From Rhodospirillaceae bacterium (GTDB lineage Bacteria > Pseudomonadota > Alphaproteobacteria > SP197): a DNA stretch of 12,543 nucleotides. Position 1 is the stretch's first letter, and every line of letters starts with the position of its first letter. Below the pieces are notes generated by a model. It was not told the origin of the DNA and searched no databases. It saw nothing but the letters and a program-made list of their open reading frames with translations. Location: the NCBI GenBank assembly GCA_018700655.1, contig JABIUG010000283.1:1-12543 (forward strand), given 5' to 3'. Below are positions 1 through 7,225 of this stretch, piece by piece. Both the position numbers and the translations under genes were made by a program.

Positions 1-1
1 C

Positions 2-598
2 ATGGGCCGGGACCCGGAGCTGATCCCGCTGGCCGATACGATCGGCGATCACCTGCTCTATATCTCCTCGCTACCCTACTGGCGCGGCATGCTCGGCGGA
101 CTGGGCCGTCATGCCTGGGGCCACCTCAATGCTACCGAAAAACGCTTCGTGCCGGTCGAAGAGCGGCCATCGGTCATATGGGAGGCCCGCATCTTCCTGG
201 GCCTTTACCTCGCCATCGGGATCATCATGGTCGCGACCGACTGGTGGGCGCCGCTGTTTTACTGGTTGCTACCCCTTCTGATGGGCGAACCGGTGATGCG
301 TTTCATCCGCATGGCCGAACATGTCGGGCGCCCCAACACCAAGGACATGACGATCAACACCCGCACGACGCTGGTTTCGTTGCCCTGGCGTTTTCTGGCC
401 TGGAACATGACGTTCCATGGCGAACACCACTATGCCGCCTCGGTGCCGTTCCACGCCCTGCCGAAACTTCACGAGAAGCTCAAAGGTAAACTCTACTTCG
501 AACCCGGCGGCTACATCGGGGCCCATCGCGACATGCTGGCCCAGATCACGGGAAAGAAGGAACGCCTCGGCGCCCATGTGAGCAGCCATGCCGGATGA
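2..598 (+). CDS. Membrane fatty acid desaturase family protein, 3' part only
   Basis: This is the C-terminal part of an integral-membrane di-iron desaturase/hydroxylase-type protein. The visible 198 residues hold two adjacent hydrophobic segments (about residues 62-79 and 82-98), then an EH pair (106-107), then the cluster HGEHH (139-143) followed by FHALPKLHEKL. An HxxHH-type box after paired membrane helices is the third histidine box of the FA_desaturase family. The first two boxes should lie upstream, so the gene is truncated by the window edge and the ATG at base 2 is probably internal. The last 11 nt overlap the Rieske ferredoxin gene, which suggests co-expression and that the ferredoxin supplies electrons. 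The substrate cannot be told: fatty acyl, carotenoid, alkane or another lipid are all possible. Family assignment is fairly sure; function is open. Confidence 0.8.
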   Translation: MGRDPELIPLADTIGDHLLYISSLPYWRGMLGGLGRHAWGHLNATEKRFVPVEERPSVIWEARIFLGLYLAIGIIMVATDWWAPLFYWLLPLLMGEPVMRFIRMAEHVGRPNTKDMTINTRTTLVSLPWRFLAWNMTFHGEHHYAASVPFHALPKLHEKLKGKLYFEPGGYIGAHRDMLAQITGKKERLGAHVSSHAG

Positions 599-905
599 CG
601 CCTGGGTCGACCTCGTCGCTGTCACCGCACTGGAGCCGGGCGATGTCACCCCGGTCGATCACGGAGGCAAACGCCTTGCCGTCTATGACGCGCCCGATGG
701 CATTCACGTCACGGCTGCCCGCTGTAGCCATGGCGGCGCCGACCTGTGTGACGGTTACTTCGACGGCAAGCTGATCGAATGCCCCCTGCATCAGGGCTGC
801 TTTGATATCCGCACCGGGCAAGCCAGGGGCCGCCCGGCGACCCGCCCGATCAAGACCTATGAGTGCCGCGTCGTCAACGGCATGGTCCAGATCAAGACCA
901 GCTGA
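588..905 (+). CDS. Rieske-type [2Fe-2S] ferredoxin
   Basis: This 105-residue soluble protein carries one Rieske motif: C46-x-H48, 16 residues, then C65-x-x-H68, in the context CSHGGADLCDG...ECPLHQGCFD. The length, the lack of a signal peptide or membrane segment, and the lack of an oxygenase catalytic domain fit a stand-alone Rieske ferredoxin, which passes electrons from a reductase to an oxygenase. Its ATG lies inside the end of the desaturase-family gene (11-nt overlap, different frame), so the two are probably translated together and this is the likely electron donor of that enzyme. No reductase gene is visible, so it may be upstream of the window or shared. A subunit of an aromatic-ring dioxygenase system is an alternative, but no such oxygenase is present here. 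Confidence 0.88.
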   Translation: MPDDAWVDLVAVTALEPGDVTPVDHGGKRLAVYDAPDGIHVTAARCSHGGADLCDGYFDGKLIECPLHQGCFDIRTGQARGRPATRPIKTYECRVVNGMVQIKTS

Positions 906-919
906 AGCTCCAGCCCCCG

Positions 920-954
920 TGTCATCCCGGCCGAACAACGAGAGAGCTGGGACC
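920..954. repeat. Partial dispersed intergenic repeat (GTCATCCCGG...GGGACC type)
   Basis: Just after the ferredoxin stop the sequence reads TGTCATCCCGG, a short spacer, then GAGCTGGGACC. From memory this resembles the dispersed intergenic sequences of many alphaproteobacteria that begin GTCATCCCGG and end in a GGGACC-like half. It is imperfect, with only short complementary ends, so it may be a decayed copy. Only one copy lies in this window, so repetitiveness is recalled rather than shown. Confidence 0.35.
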
Positions 955-959
955 TTGAG

Positions 960-980
960 AAACCGGTGCAACCACGGTTT
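960..980. terminator. Small hairpin between convergent operons
   Basis: AAACCG (960-965) and CGGTTT (975-980) form a perfect 6-bp stem around a 9-nt loop, 55 nt after the ferredoxin stop and just before the large inverted repeat. The right arm ends in only three T residues, so it is at best a weak intrinsic terminator. It may simply be part of the edge of the neighbouring repeat element. Confidence 0.25.
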
Positions 981-982
981 GG

Positions 983-1161
983 CACGCGGAGACGCGGAGG
1001 TCGCGGAGAAACAAAATTGATTCTGCGGCTTCGCCGCAAACAACGGGCAGCAAGAACTCTTTGTCTGCGCGAGCGCCACCAATTCGGTGTTGCCCCTTTT
1101 TGGCTCGCAGCGAAGCCGCAGAAGTTGCCTTGTTTCTCCGCGACCTCCGCGTCTCCGCGTG
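983..1161. repeat. Large palindromic element, 32-bp perfect terminal inverted repeats
   Basis: The arms at 983-1014 and 1130-1161 are perfect 32-bp inverted complements. Each contains three spaced copies of CGCGGAG (985-991, 993-999, 1002-1008 in the left arm). After a 6-nt mismatched stretch on each side the complementarity resumes for 14 bp (1021-1034 with 1110-1123). The inner left arm also makes its own hairpin, TGCGGC-TTC-GCCGCA (1024-1038). No protein is encoded between the arms and no target-site duplication is evident. The element ends 7 nt from the cobM stop, between convergent operons, so it could act as a two-way terminator. I recall similar CGCGGAG-rich inverted repeats dispersed in proteobacterial genomes, which suggests a non-autonomous mobile element; that part is inference. 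Confidence 0.8.
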
Positions 1162-1168
1162 AGCCCTT

Positions 1169-1927
1169 CTACTTCCTGGGCCGCAACACGTGGTGGTGGG
1201 CTTCGTCATAGAGGCGGCTGTCGCGGAAGGTGGCGTTGCCCAGAACCTGACCAACCAGGATCAGCGCCGTGCGCGTGAACCCGGCGGCTTTCACCTTGGG
1301 CCGGATATCGGCCAGCGTGCCGGTGATGAAGGCTTCATCGGGCCAGCTCACCCGGTAGGCAACGACAACGGGGCAGTCCTCGCCATAGTGAGGCACCAGA
1401 TCGCGGATCACACGGGCGAGGTTGTTGACCGAGAGATGCACAGCCAGCGTCGCGCACGAGCCGCCCAGCGTGGCAAGATCTTCGCCTTCGGGCATCGCGG
1501 TCGCCCGCACCGCTGTGCGGGTCAGGATCACGGTCTGGCTGACATCGGGCAGCGTGAGTTCGGTCTGCAGCGCTGCCGCAGCGGCGGCAAAGGCCGGCAC
1601 GCCAGGTGTGACGTCATAGGTAATGCCGAGATCATCAAGGCGGCGCATCTGCTCGGCGATCGCGCCATAGAGCGAGGGATCGCCCGAATGCACCCGTGCG
1701 ATATCCTCCCCCCTGTCGTCGGCTTCTTTCATCAGCCCGATGATCTCGTCGAGATGCATCGGCGCGGTATCGACCACCGTCGCGGCCTCGTCGGCCTGGT
1801 TGATCACACCCTCGGGCACCAGCGACCCAGCATAGAGCACGACCGGTGCGGCCTTGATCAGGTTGAGGCCACGCACGGTGATGAGATCAGGCGCACCCGG
1901 CCCGGCTCCGATGAAATGAACGGTCAT
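1169..1927 (-). CDS. cobM: Precorrin-4 C11-methyltransferase
   Basis: CobM (CbiF in the anaerobic pathway) methylates C11 of precorrin-4 using S-adenosylmethionine, giving precorrin-5. The 252-residue length is normal for the family. It starts with the SAM-binding loop FIGAGPGAPDLIT (5-17), then VLYAGSLV (30-37) and HSGDPSLYG (80-88), then TPGVPAF (107-113), a set typical of CobM/CbiF. It is the last gene of the operon: its ATG directly follows the TGA of cbiG-cobJ with no gap, and a GAGAG lies 8 nt upstream as a possible weak ribosome site. The TAG stop is 7 nt from the palindromic element at 983-1161. The sequence alone does not tell whether the natural substrate carries cobalt. Confidence 0.95.
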   Translation of the reverse strand: MTVHFIGAGPGAPDLITVRGLNLIKAAPVVLYAGSLVPEGVINQADEAATVVDTAPMHLDEIIGLMKEADDRGEDIARVHSGDPSLYGAIAEQMRRLDDLGITYDVTPGVPAFAAAAAALQTELTLPDVSQTVILTRTAVRATAMPEGEDLATLGGSCATLAVHLSVNNLARVIRDLVPHYGEDCPVVVAYRVSWPDEAFITGTLADIRPKVKAAGFTRTALILVGQVLGNATFRDSRLYDEAHHHVLRPRK

Positions 1928-3733
1928 TCAGGTCTCTCGTTTCCTGGCGTAACCGCGCGGTGTGTAAACTGCGGGTTTGCCCAAATGGTTGATGCGGCGT
2001 GTCGTGCTTGAGCCGACCAGAACGACACTCATCATGTCGACATCATCGACCGCCAGGTTATCGAGCGTGACATGGGTCATGGCCTCACCCTCGCGCCCGA
2101 GCAGGCGTCCGATCAGAACCGGTGTGTCACCCGGGCGATGCTCCAGCAGGGTCAGCCGCGCCATTTCGAGCAGGTCACGGCGCCGGCGTGACACCGGATT
2201 ATAGAAGGCGATCGCGAAGTCACCCTCGGCGGCGGCCTTGACGCGCTGCAGCACAACCTCGCGCGGAGTCAGCAGATCCGAGAGCGAGATCGCACAGAAG
2301 TCATGGCCGAACGGCGCACCGGCACGGGCCGAAGCGATCTGGAGCGCCGAGACGCCGGGCACGACATCGATGCCAACGCCGCGCCAGGCCGGCGTATCCT
2401 CAAGATCGAGCAACTCGAAAACCAGGCTTGCCATGGCATAGATCCCGGGATCGCCGGAACACAGCAGCGCGACCTTTTTGCCCTGGCCCGCCAGTTCAAG
2501 CGCGGCGCGGCAGCGCTCGGTCTCTTCGCCCAGCGGGAAATCGTGACGAGCCTTGCCGCGCATCAGCGGGCCGGCAAGATCGAGGTAATAGTCATATCCC
2601 ACGACATCACTGGCGCCGGCGATCGCGCGGCTGGCCTGGGGCGTGCGCAACGCGGCATCGCCCGGGCCAAGGCCGACCAGCGTGAGATGACCGTGCGGTC
2701 TGCCCTGCGCCGCAGGATCGATACCCAGAGGCGCGCGGGCAATCGCACAGGTCGCGCGCTTCGATTTGGCCTTTGCGACAATCAGCTCACCATCGTCTCC
2801 GGCAGCTGCCAGCGCGGAAGCCTCGGAAACACCGTGGCAGCCGACCTCGGCGAATACGATATCGGACGGGTTGGCCAGACGCGGTGTTTCAGCTTCCAGG
2901 CGGGACGCATTGAAGAAGGCAAGGGGCACCCCGAGCGCCTCGGACACGGCAATCACGGCGAGCTCGTCTGCCTTGAGGTCGATGCTGGTGACACAGGCCA
3001 CCGCCGCTTCGGCGAGGCCGGCACCGGCCAGCGTCGAGCGCACGAGATCGACCAGCTCGTCGACCGCACAATCGCGTTCACAGCCGACCCCAACCGTCAG
3101 AACGGGAGGATGCAAGACCATCGCGCCATCGTCGGACACAACCCTGTCGGTGACGCGCACGGTCTTGTTGCCCTCGGCACCAAACGGGAGGTCGCTTTCG
3201 GTGAGCCAAGAGGCATCACCGGTTTCGACCTCCAGCGCGACCGCTTCACCGGCCAGCATCGCTGCCATGACGTCCTTGGCAATTGCCGGGTCGGCCACGC
3301 CCCAGCCCACAGGCATGGCATCAAGTGCGGCGGAGAACCGGACATCGCCTGCGGTGGTGATCGCCGCCGCGCCGCCCAGCACCTCGGCACAGTGTCGGGC
3401 CAAGGTGTTCGCGCCGTGATGCCCGCCAAGCAAGGGCACCGCGCTTGCGCCGTCTTCAGAGACCGCCACGACAGGGCCTTCGGTCAGCTTGTTGTCGAGC
3501 AGCGGCGCGACCGCACGGATCAGGATTCCCGCGGCACAGACGCCGATAATGGGCACCCCGGCGGCAAAGAGCGTTGCCAGATGTTCCATCGTGTCGTCGA
3601 ACGCCGCATCAGCAGTGACACGGCGGGCCAGACCGTGGACGGCGGCATCGGGCAGGGATGCCGAAAGACGTTCGGCGGTTTCCAGACCCGAGGAACCCAG
3701 GCAGATCACCGCTGCACCCGATGGCAATGTCAT
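1928..3733 (-). CDS. cobJ: Fusion of CbiG and precorrin-3B C17-methyltransferase (CobJ)
   Basis: This 601-residue protein joins two corrin-ring enzymes. Residues 1 to about 335 are a complete CbiG: an N-terminal domain with GVCAAGILIRAVAPLL (64-79), the signature GGHHGANTLA (103-112), and a C-terminal CobE-like domain (about 211-335) with VGVGCERDCAVDEL. CbiG opens the delta-lactone in the cobalt-early pathway; CobE is its aerobic counterpart. Residues 349-601 are CobJ, which contracts the ring and methylates C17: VGLGPGD (353-359), GYDYYLDL (379-386), SGDPGIY (426-432), FYNPVSRRR (510-518) and a VYTPRGY end. No C-terminal Fe-S cysteine domain of the kind described for some CbiH enzymes is present. 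The start overlaps the cobI stop as ATGA, with GAGG 7 nt upstream. CbiG-CobJ fusions are known in alphaproteobacteria. Confidence 0.93.
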   Translation of the reverse strand: MTLPSGAAVICLGSSGLETAERLSASLPDAAVHGLARRVTADAAFDDTMEHLATLFAAGVPIIGVCAAGILIRAVAPLLDNKLTEGPVVAVSEDGASAVPLLGGHHGANTLARHCAEVLGGAAAITTAGDVRFSAALDAMPVGWGVADPAIAKDVMAAMLAGEAVALEVETGDASWLTESDLPFGAEGNKTVRVTDRVVSDDGAMVLHPPVLTVGVGCERDCAVDELVDLVRSTLAGAGLAEAAVACVTSIDLKADELAVIAVSEALGVPLAFFNASRLEAETPRLANPSDIVFAEVGCHGVSEASALAAAGDDGELIVAKAKSKRATCAIARAPLGIDPAAQGRPHGHLTLVGLGPGDAALRTPQASRAIAGASDVVGYDYYLDLAGPLMRGKARHDFPLGEETERCRAALELAGQGKKVALLCSGDPGIYAMASLVFELLDLEDTPAWRGVGIDVVPGVSALQIASARAGAPFGHDFCAISLSDLLTPREVVLQRVKAAAEGDFAIAFYNPVSRRRRDLLEMARLTLLEHRPGDTPVLIGRLLGREGEAMTHVTLDNLAVDDVDMMSVVLVGSSTTRRINHLGKPAVYTPRGYARKRET

Positions 3734-4437
3734 CGCCAGGCCTCGCCGCGTCGATGGATCAGGATCATCGAGAAATAGGGCACCTTGGCGGCATCGATCT
3801 CGGCAAAAGGCAACACGACCTGATCGGCCATGGTGGCATGTTCGACATAATGGGCGCGATCAACCAGATCGAGCGCTTCAAGAACACGGCGAACCTTGCC
3901 GAGATGGCGTCCCACCTTGATGATTGCGGCGGCATCGACGTTCGCTAGCCGTTGCAGCATCTCGTCTTCGTCGACAAGTCCGGGGCAGATCATCAAGACG
4001 TCGTCACGCGCAGCAAGCGGTGCGCCGGCGGCAGCCGGACAGGCCAGCAGCGAAGAGACACCGGGCACGACCTCGACCTGGTGCTGCTCGGAGAGGCGGC
4101 CAAAGAGATACATGAAGCTGCCGTAGAAAAACGGATCGCCTTCACAGATCGCAGCGACATCGCGCCCGGCATCGAGATGTTCGGCGATGTCGATCGCAGC
4201 CTGGTCATAGACTGCCTCGACCGGAAAACGGTTGAGATCGAGCGGCATGCGGATCGCGATCTCGGTCTGTTCTGGCGAGAGAAAACTCGCGACGATCGAA
4301 CGCGCCAGGCTGTCGCCGTGTTCGGGCGCGGGATAGGCAACCACCGGAACGGTGGTCAACAGGCGGTGGGCCTTGAGCGTGATGAGCTCAGGGTCGCCGG
4401 GGCCGACACCAAGGCCAAAAAGGGTTCCCCTGGTCAT
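3730..4437 (-). CDS. cobI: Precorrin-2 C20-methyltransferase
   Basis: CobI (CbiL) methylates C20 of precorrin-2 to give precorrin-3A. With this start it has 235 residues, usual for the family. Visible features are the SAM loop GLGVGPGDPELITLKA (8-23), CEGDPFFYGSFMYL (98-111), which is the family signature, and VPGVSS (124-129). A start six codons further upstream (4455) is open but has no ribosome site. I chose the ATG at 4437 because it overlaps the cobL stop as ATGA, the same arrangement this gene's own stop makes with cbiG-cobJ, and because the protein then begins directly before the SAM-binding strand. It is the third gene of the coupled ring-synthesis operon. CobI and CbiL cannot be separated by motif, so the metal state of the substrate is undecided. 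Confidence 0.94.
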   Translation of the reverse strand: MTRGTLFGLGVGPGDPELITLKAHRLLTTVPVVAYPAPEHGDSLARSIVASFLSPEQTEIAIRMPLDLNRFPVEAVYDQAAIDIAEHLDAGRDVAAICEGDPFFYGSFMYLFGRLSEQHQVEVVPGVSSLLACPAAAGAPLAARDDVLMICPGLVDEDEMLQRLANVDAAAIIKVGRHLGKVRRVLEALDLVDRAHYVEHATMADQVVLPFAEIDAAKVPYFSMILIHRRGEAWR

Positions 4438-5639
4438 GGTTTGATCGCCCGCCATTGGGTGACCGGCATCATCGGGCGCCAGCCGGTCAGACCGCCGACC
4501 GGTTTGGCGCGCGAGACGGCGAGGCGCACGAGTTCGCCGCCTCTGGTTTCATGGAGCAACATCAGGACCTTTTCGCTTTCAAGGGTAACGGCGTTGGCGA
4601 CCATCCGGCCGCCGCTCGCCAGGGCATCCCAGCACATTTCAGCAACACCAACGGCCGTGACTCCACCGCCAATGAAAATGGCGTCGGGAGCATCAAGCTC
4701 CTGCAGCGCATCAGGCGCGGATCCGGCAACAATGCGCAGGTTCGGGGTGCCGAGGACGGCGGCGTTCTCGGCCATCATGGCGCGGCGACCATCATGGTGT
4801 TCGATCGCGATCGCAGCGGCGCGATCGGCAGCGCGCATCCATTCGATCGAGACCGAACCGCAGCCGGCCCCGACATCCCACAACAGCTGTCCCGGCATCG
4901 GCGAGAGCGCCGCCAGCGTGACGGCGCGAACCTCGCGTTTGGTCATCTGACCGTCATGGCGAAAGGCCCCATCGGGCAGGCCCGGCGTGCGCGCCAGAAC
5001 TTTCGCGCCGGGCTCGGCAACCAGCTCCACGGCAATGGTGTTGAGATTGTCCACGTTTTCCTCGATCCCCGCTGCTGCGGTGCCAGAAAGGCAACGCTCG
5101 CGCGGGCCGCCCATGTGACACAGCACGTGGATGTCGCTTGGCCCGAAACCAGCGTCGGTCAGCCGCCGCGCGACTTCTGCGGGCGTCGTGGCGTCTTCAG
5201 AGAGAAGGAGCAGCTTCTGGCCCGGCATCAGGTGCGCGTGCAGCAGATCAAGCGGGCGACCATGAAGCGTGAGCTGCGTGGTCTCTGCCATCGCCCAGCC
5301 CAGCCGGGCACAGGCCAGCGAAAAGGCCGAGAGCCCCGGCAGCACGACCACAGCATCCCGCCCGAACCGGTGTATCAGCGTGACACCGATGCCGTAGGAC
5401 ATGGGGTCGCCGGTCGCCAGGACACAGACCCGGCGACCTTCCAGCCCGGCCAGGCGCTCAACGGTTTTGCTCAGCGGGCTTTCCCAGGCCAGACACTCAA
5501 CGGAGGTCGGCCCGATCAGTTCGAAATGGCGTTCGCCACCGACCAGCACTTCGGCCCCCTCGACCAGGGCACGCGCGCCCGGCGTCAGGTCCACAAGACC
5601 ATCCTCACCCAGCCCGATAATCGAAAGCCATGGCGTCAT
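4434..5639 (-). CDS. cobL: Precorrin-6Y C5,C15-methyltransferase (decarboxylating), CbiE-CbiT fusion
   Basis: CobL methylates C5 and C15 and decarboxylates the C12 acetate, turning precorrin-6B (6Y) into precorrin-8X. The 401 residues have the usual two parts. The CbiE-like tetrapyrrole methylase (1 to about 205) shows IIGLGEDGLVDLTP (7-20), ATGDPMSYGIG (75-85), LPGLSAFSLA (100-109) and HVLCHMGGPRE (171-181). The CbiT-like Rossmann methyltransferase (about 225-401) shows QMTKREVRAV (231-240), the SAM motif DVGAGCGSVSIEW (255-267) and FIGGG (322-326). Its ATG overlaps the preceding fusion gene's TGA by one base (TGATG), and a strong GGAGG lies 6 nt upstream (5646-5650), which supports this start. 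Nothing is missing or truncated. Confidence 0.96.
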   Translation of the reverse strand: MTPWLSIIGLGEDGLVDLTPGARALVEGAEVLVGGERHFELIGPTSVECLAWESPLSKTVERLAGLEGRRVCVLATGDPMSYGIGVTLIHRFGRDAVVVLPGLSAFSLACARLGWAMAETTQLTLHGRPLDLLHAHLMPGQKLLLLSEDATTPAEVARRLTDAGFGPSDIHVLCHMGGPRERCLSGTAAAGIEENVDNLNTIAVELVAEPGAKVLARTPGLPDGAFRHDGQMTKREVRAVTLAALSPMPGQLLWDVGAGCGSVSIEWMRAADRAAAIAIEHHDGRRAMMAENAAVLGTPNLRIVAGSAPDALQELDAPDAIFIGGGVTAVGVAEMCWDALASGGRMVANAVTLESEKVLMLLHETRGGELVRLAVSRAKPVGGLTGWRPMMPVTQWRAIKP

Positions 5640-7207
5640 CAGATCCCTCCCATCAAGGCGTTGACCCCGGCCGCGGCCATGGCGCTGCCGCCACGCCTGC
5701 CATGGACCGTGACATAGTCGAGACCACTGTCGGCAAGCGCACGTTTGGATTCCGCCGCACCGACAAAGCCGACCGGCATGCCCAGAACCAGTGCCGGACG
5801 AGGGCCACCGGCAGCGATGGTTTCGAGCAGACGGAACAGCGCCGTCGGCGCATTGCCGATCGCCACCACCGCGCCCTCAAGTTTGTCACCCCAGAGATCG
5901 GCAGCCGCCCAGGAGCGCGTCGTGTGGTGTTTCTCCGCCCGGTTTGCGGCAGCTTTCGAAGCAACCTTGCAGACAATCTGGTTCTTTGCGGGAAGCCGTC
6001 GCGCGATGATGCCCTTGGCGACCATTTCGACATCGCAGAAGATCGGCCTGCCCGCCACAAGCGCAGCATGGCCCTTTGTGGCGGCACCATCCGAAGCGTC
6101 GAGATCATCGACGATATCTGGCATGCCGCAAGTATGGATCAAGCGCACGGCCAGCGGCCGCAGCGCTTCGGGCAGACGTGTCAGGTCGGTTTCTGATTCG
6201 ATGATGCGGCGTGACTCCGCATAGATCGCGGCGCCGTCATTGAGATAGGCAAAGCCTGCCGCGCCATAAGCCGCATCGACATCGACCCTGATCGACCCAG
6301 CCCGGGTCCCGGGCCGGTCGACACCCAGAATCCAGGCTTCCTCGCGCTCGATCGTGCGGCGCTGTTTAGCAGTGAGATCAGGTGACCCGGCAAACATCCG
6401 GCCCAGTTTGCGCTCGTCATCGGCAGCGGCCATATGGGCCGCGATCGCCTGGACCTGCAGGGCATCCTTGACCGCCGGTCGTGCCGAGACCGGCGTCACA
6501 AGCGACGGATAGATCTCGGCCAGAACAATCGGTGTCTTTGCGGTATCGCGCGCCGTCATCGGGGAAAGACCGGTTTCAAACGGCCAGATTCGGCAGCGCT
6601 CGCGCAGGCGTTTGTCGGAACGCAACGCTCGAACGACCGGCAGCCCCGTCATGACCTGGCCGCCGACCGAACCGACACCAGCCAGCTTCCAGACCGGCTG
6701 GGTGTCCGTGATGGCGTGTTCGCACAGGCGTTTTTCCTCAAGGCCGTGGTCATAACCGGGTTTGGTCATCGCGAGATTACGATAACGCCGCCCGACCGGA
6801 TGACCCCAGAACGGACCCTCGCCGTGACCGATCAACCGGTTCAGCCGGTCAGCAGCTTCAAAGCGATCGTTGCTGTTGTTTTCGTCGTCATGGACGTCGC
6901 GGGCCAGAGTCTGCCAGGCCGCCTTCCAGGGCGTCCCGCGCAAGCCCATGGCCCTGGCGGTTCCGTCGGAATAACCAAACGAGAAATCAAACCCGACCAA
7001 CACACGTTTGTCCCGGTTCAACAGCCCGGCGAGCACATCGGCCAGGCGTTCGCGCGCCTGATGGCGGGTTGCCGGATTCTCCAGGGCATGCAGGCGCAAC
7101 CCCGCACCGCTGCGCTCGGCGAGCGCAAACCAGATCGAATCCTTGCCGGTCTTGGGGCGCGTCTCCGCGCTCCAGTCGACCATCAGATAGGCGTCGAACA
7201 GGGCCAT
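5639..7207 (-). CDS. cobH: RNase-H-like (DUF429-like) domain fused to precorrin-8X methylmutase
   Basis: The C-terminal 205 residues (about 318-522) are CobH/CbiC, which moves a methyl group from C11 to C12 to give hydrogenobyrinic acid. They start at YLNDGAAIYAESRRII, include IHTCGM with the expected catalytic His358, CDVEMVAKGI (391-400), GNAPTALF (451-458) and the ending HGRRGGSAMAAAGVNAL (502-518). CobH alone is about 210 residues; the extra 300 N-terminal residues are not a corrin enzyme I can name. They resemble the DUF429/RNase-H fold: MVDWSA with D11, VGFDFSFGY with D74, AEIYPS with E231, KDALQ with D248, then EREEAWILGV. These acids could form a metal site, but activity is unproven. 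It is the first gene of the coupled operon. No good ribosome site precedes the ATG, so a start at codon 9 is possible. The methylmutase call is firm; the N-terminal assignment is tentative. Confidence 0.88.
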   Translation of the reverse strand: MALFDAYLMVDWSAETRPKTGKDSIWFALAERSGAGLRLHALENPATRHQARERLADVLAGLLNRDKRVLVGFDFSFGYSDGTARAMGLRGTPWKAAWQTLARDVHDDENNSNDRFEAADRLNRLIGHGEGPFWGHPVGRRYRNLAMTKPGYDHGLEEKRLCEHAITDTQPVWKLAGVGSVGGQVMTGLPVVRALRSDKRLRERCRIWPFETGLSPMTARDTAKTPIVLAEIYPSLVTPVSARPAVKDALQVQAIAAHMAAADDERKLGRMFAGSPDLTAKQRRTIEREEAWILGVDRPGTRAGSIRVDVDAAYGAAGFAYLNDGAAIYAESRRIIESETDLTRLPEALRPLAVRLIHTCGMPDIVDDLDASDGAATKGHAALVAGRPIFCDVEMVAKGIIARRLPAKNQIVCKVASKAAANRAEKHHTTRSWAAADLWGDKLEGAVVAIGNAPTALFRLLETIAAGGPRPALVLGMPVGFVGAAESKRALADSGLDYVTVHGRRGGSAMAAAGVNALMGGI

Positions 7208-7225
7208 CGCTCAGGCACAACCAAA

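Noticed and set aside
906..1168. Several small open frames in the convergent intergenic region
   Set aside because: They are made of the inverted-repeat sequence and its spacer, differ between arms only by orientation, and encode Arg-rich peptides without motifs.
2303..3778. 491-codon open frame on the + strand
   Set aside because: It is antisense to the well-conserved cbiG-cobJ gene, is rich in Arg/His/Gly and has no family motif; such long shadow frames are usual in GC-rich coding DNA.
4455..5717. 420-codon open frame on the + strand
   Set aside because: It lies antisense to cobL, which has complete CbiE and CbiT motifs; the composition is that of a shadow frame.
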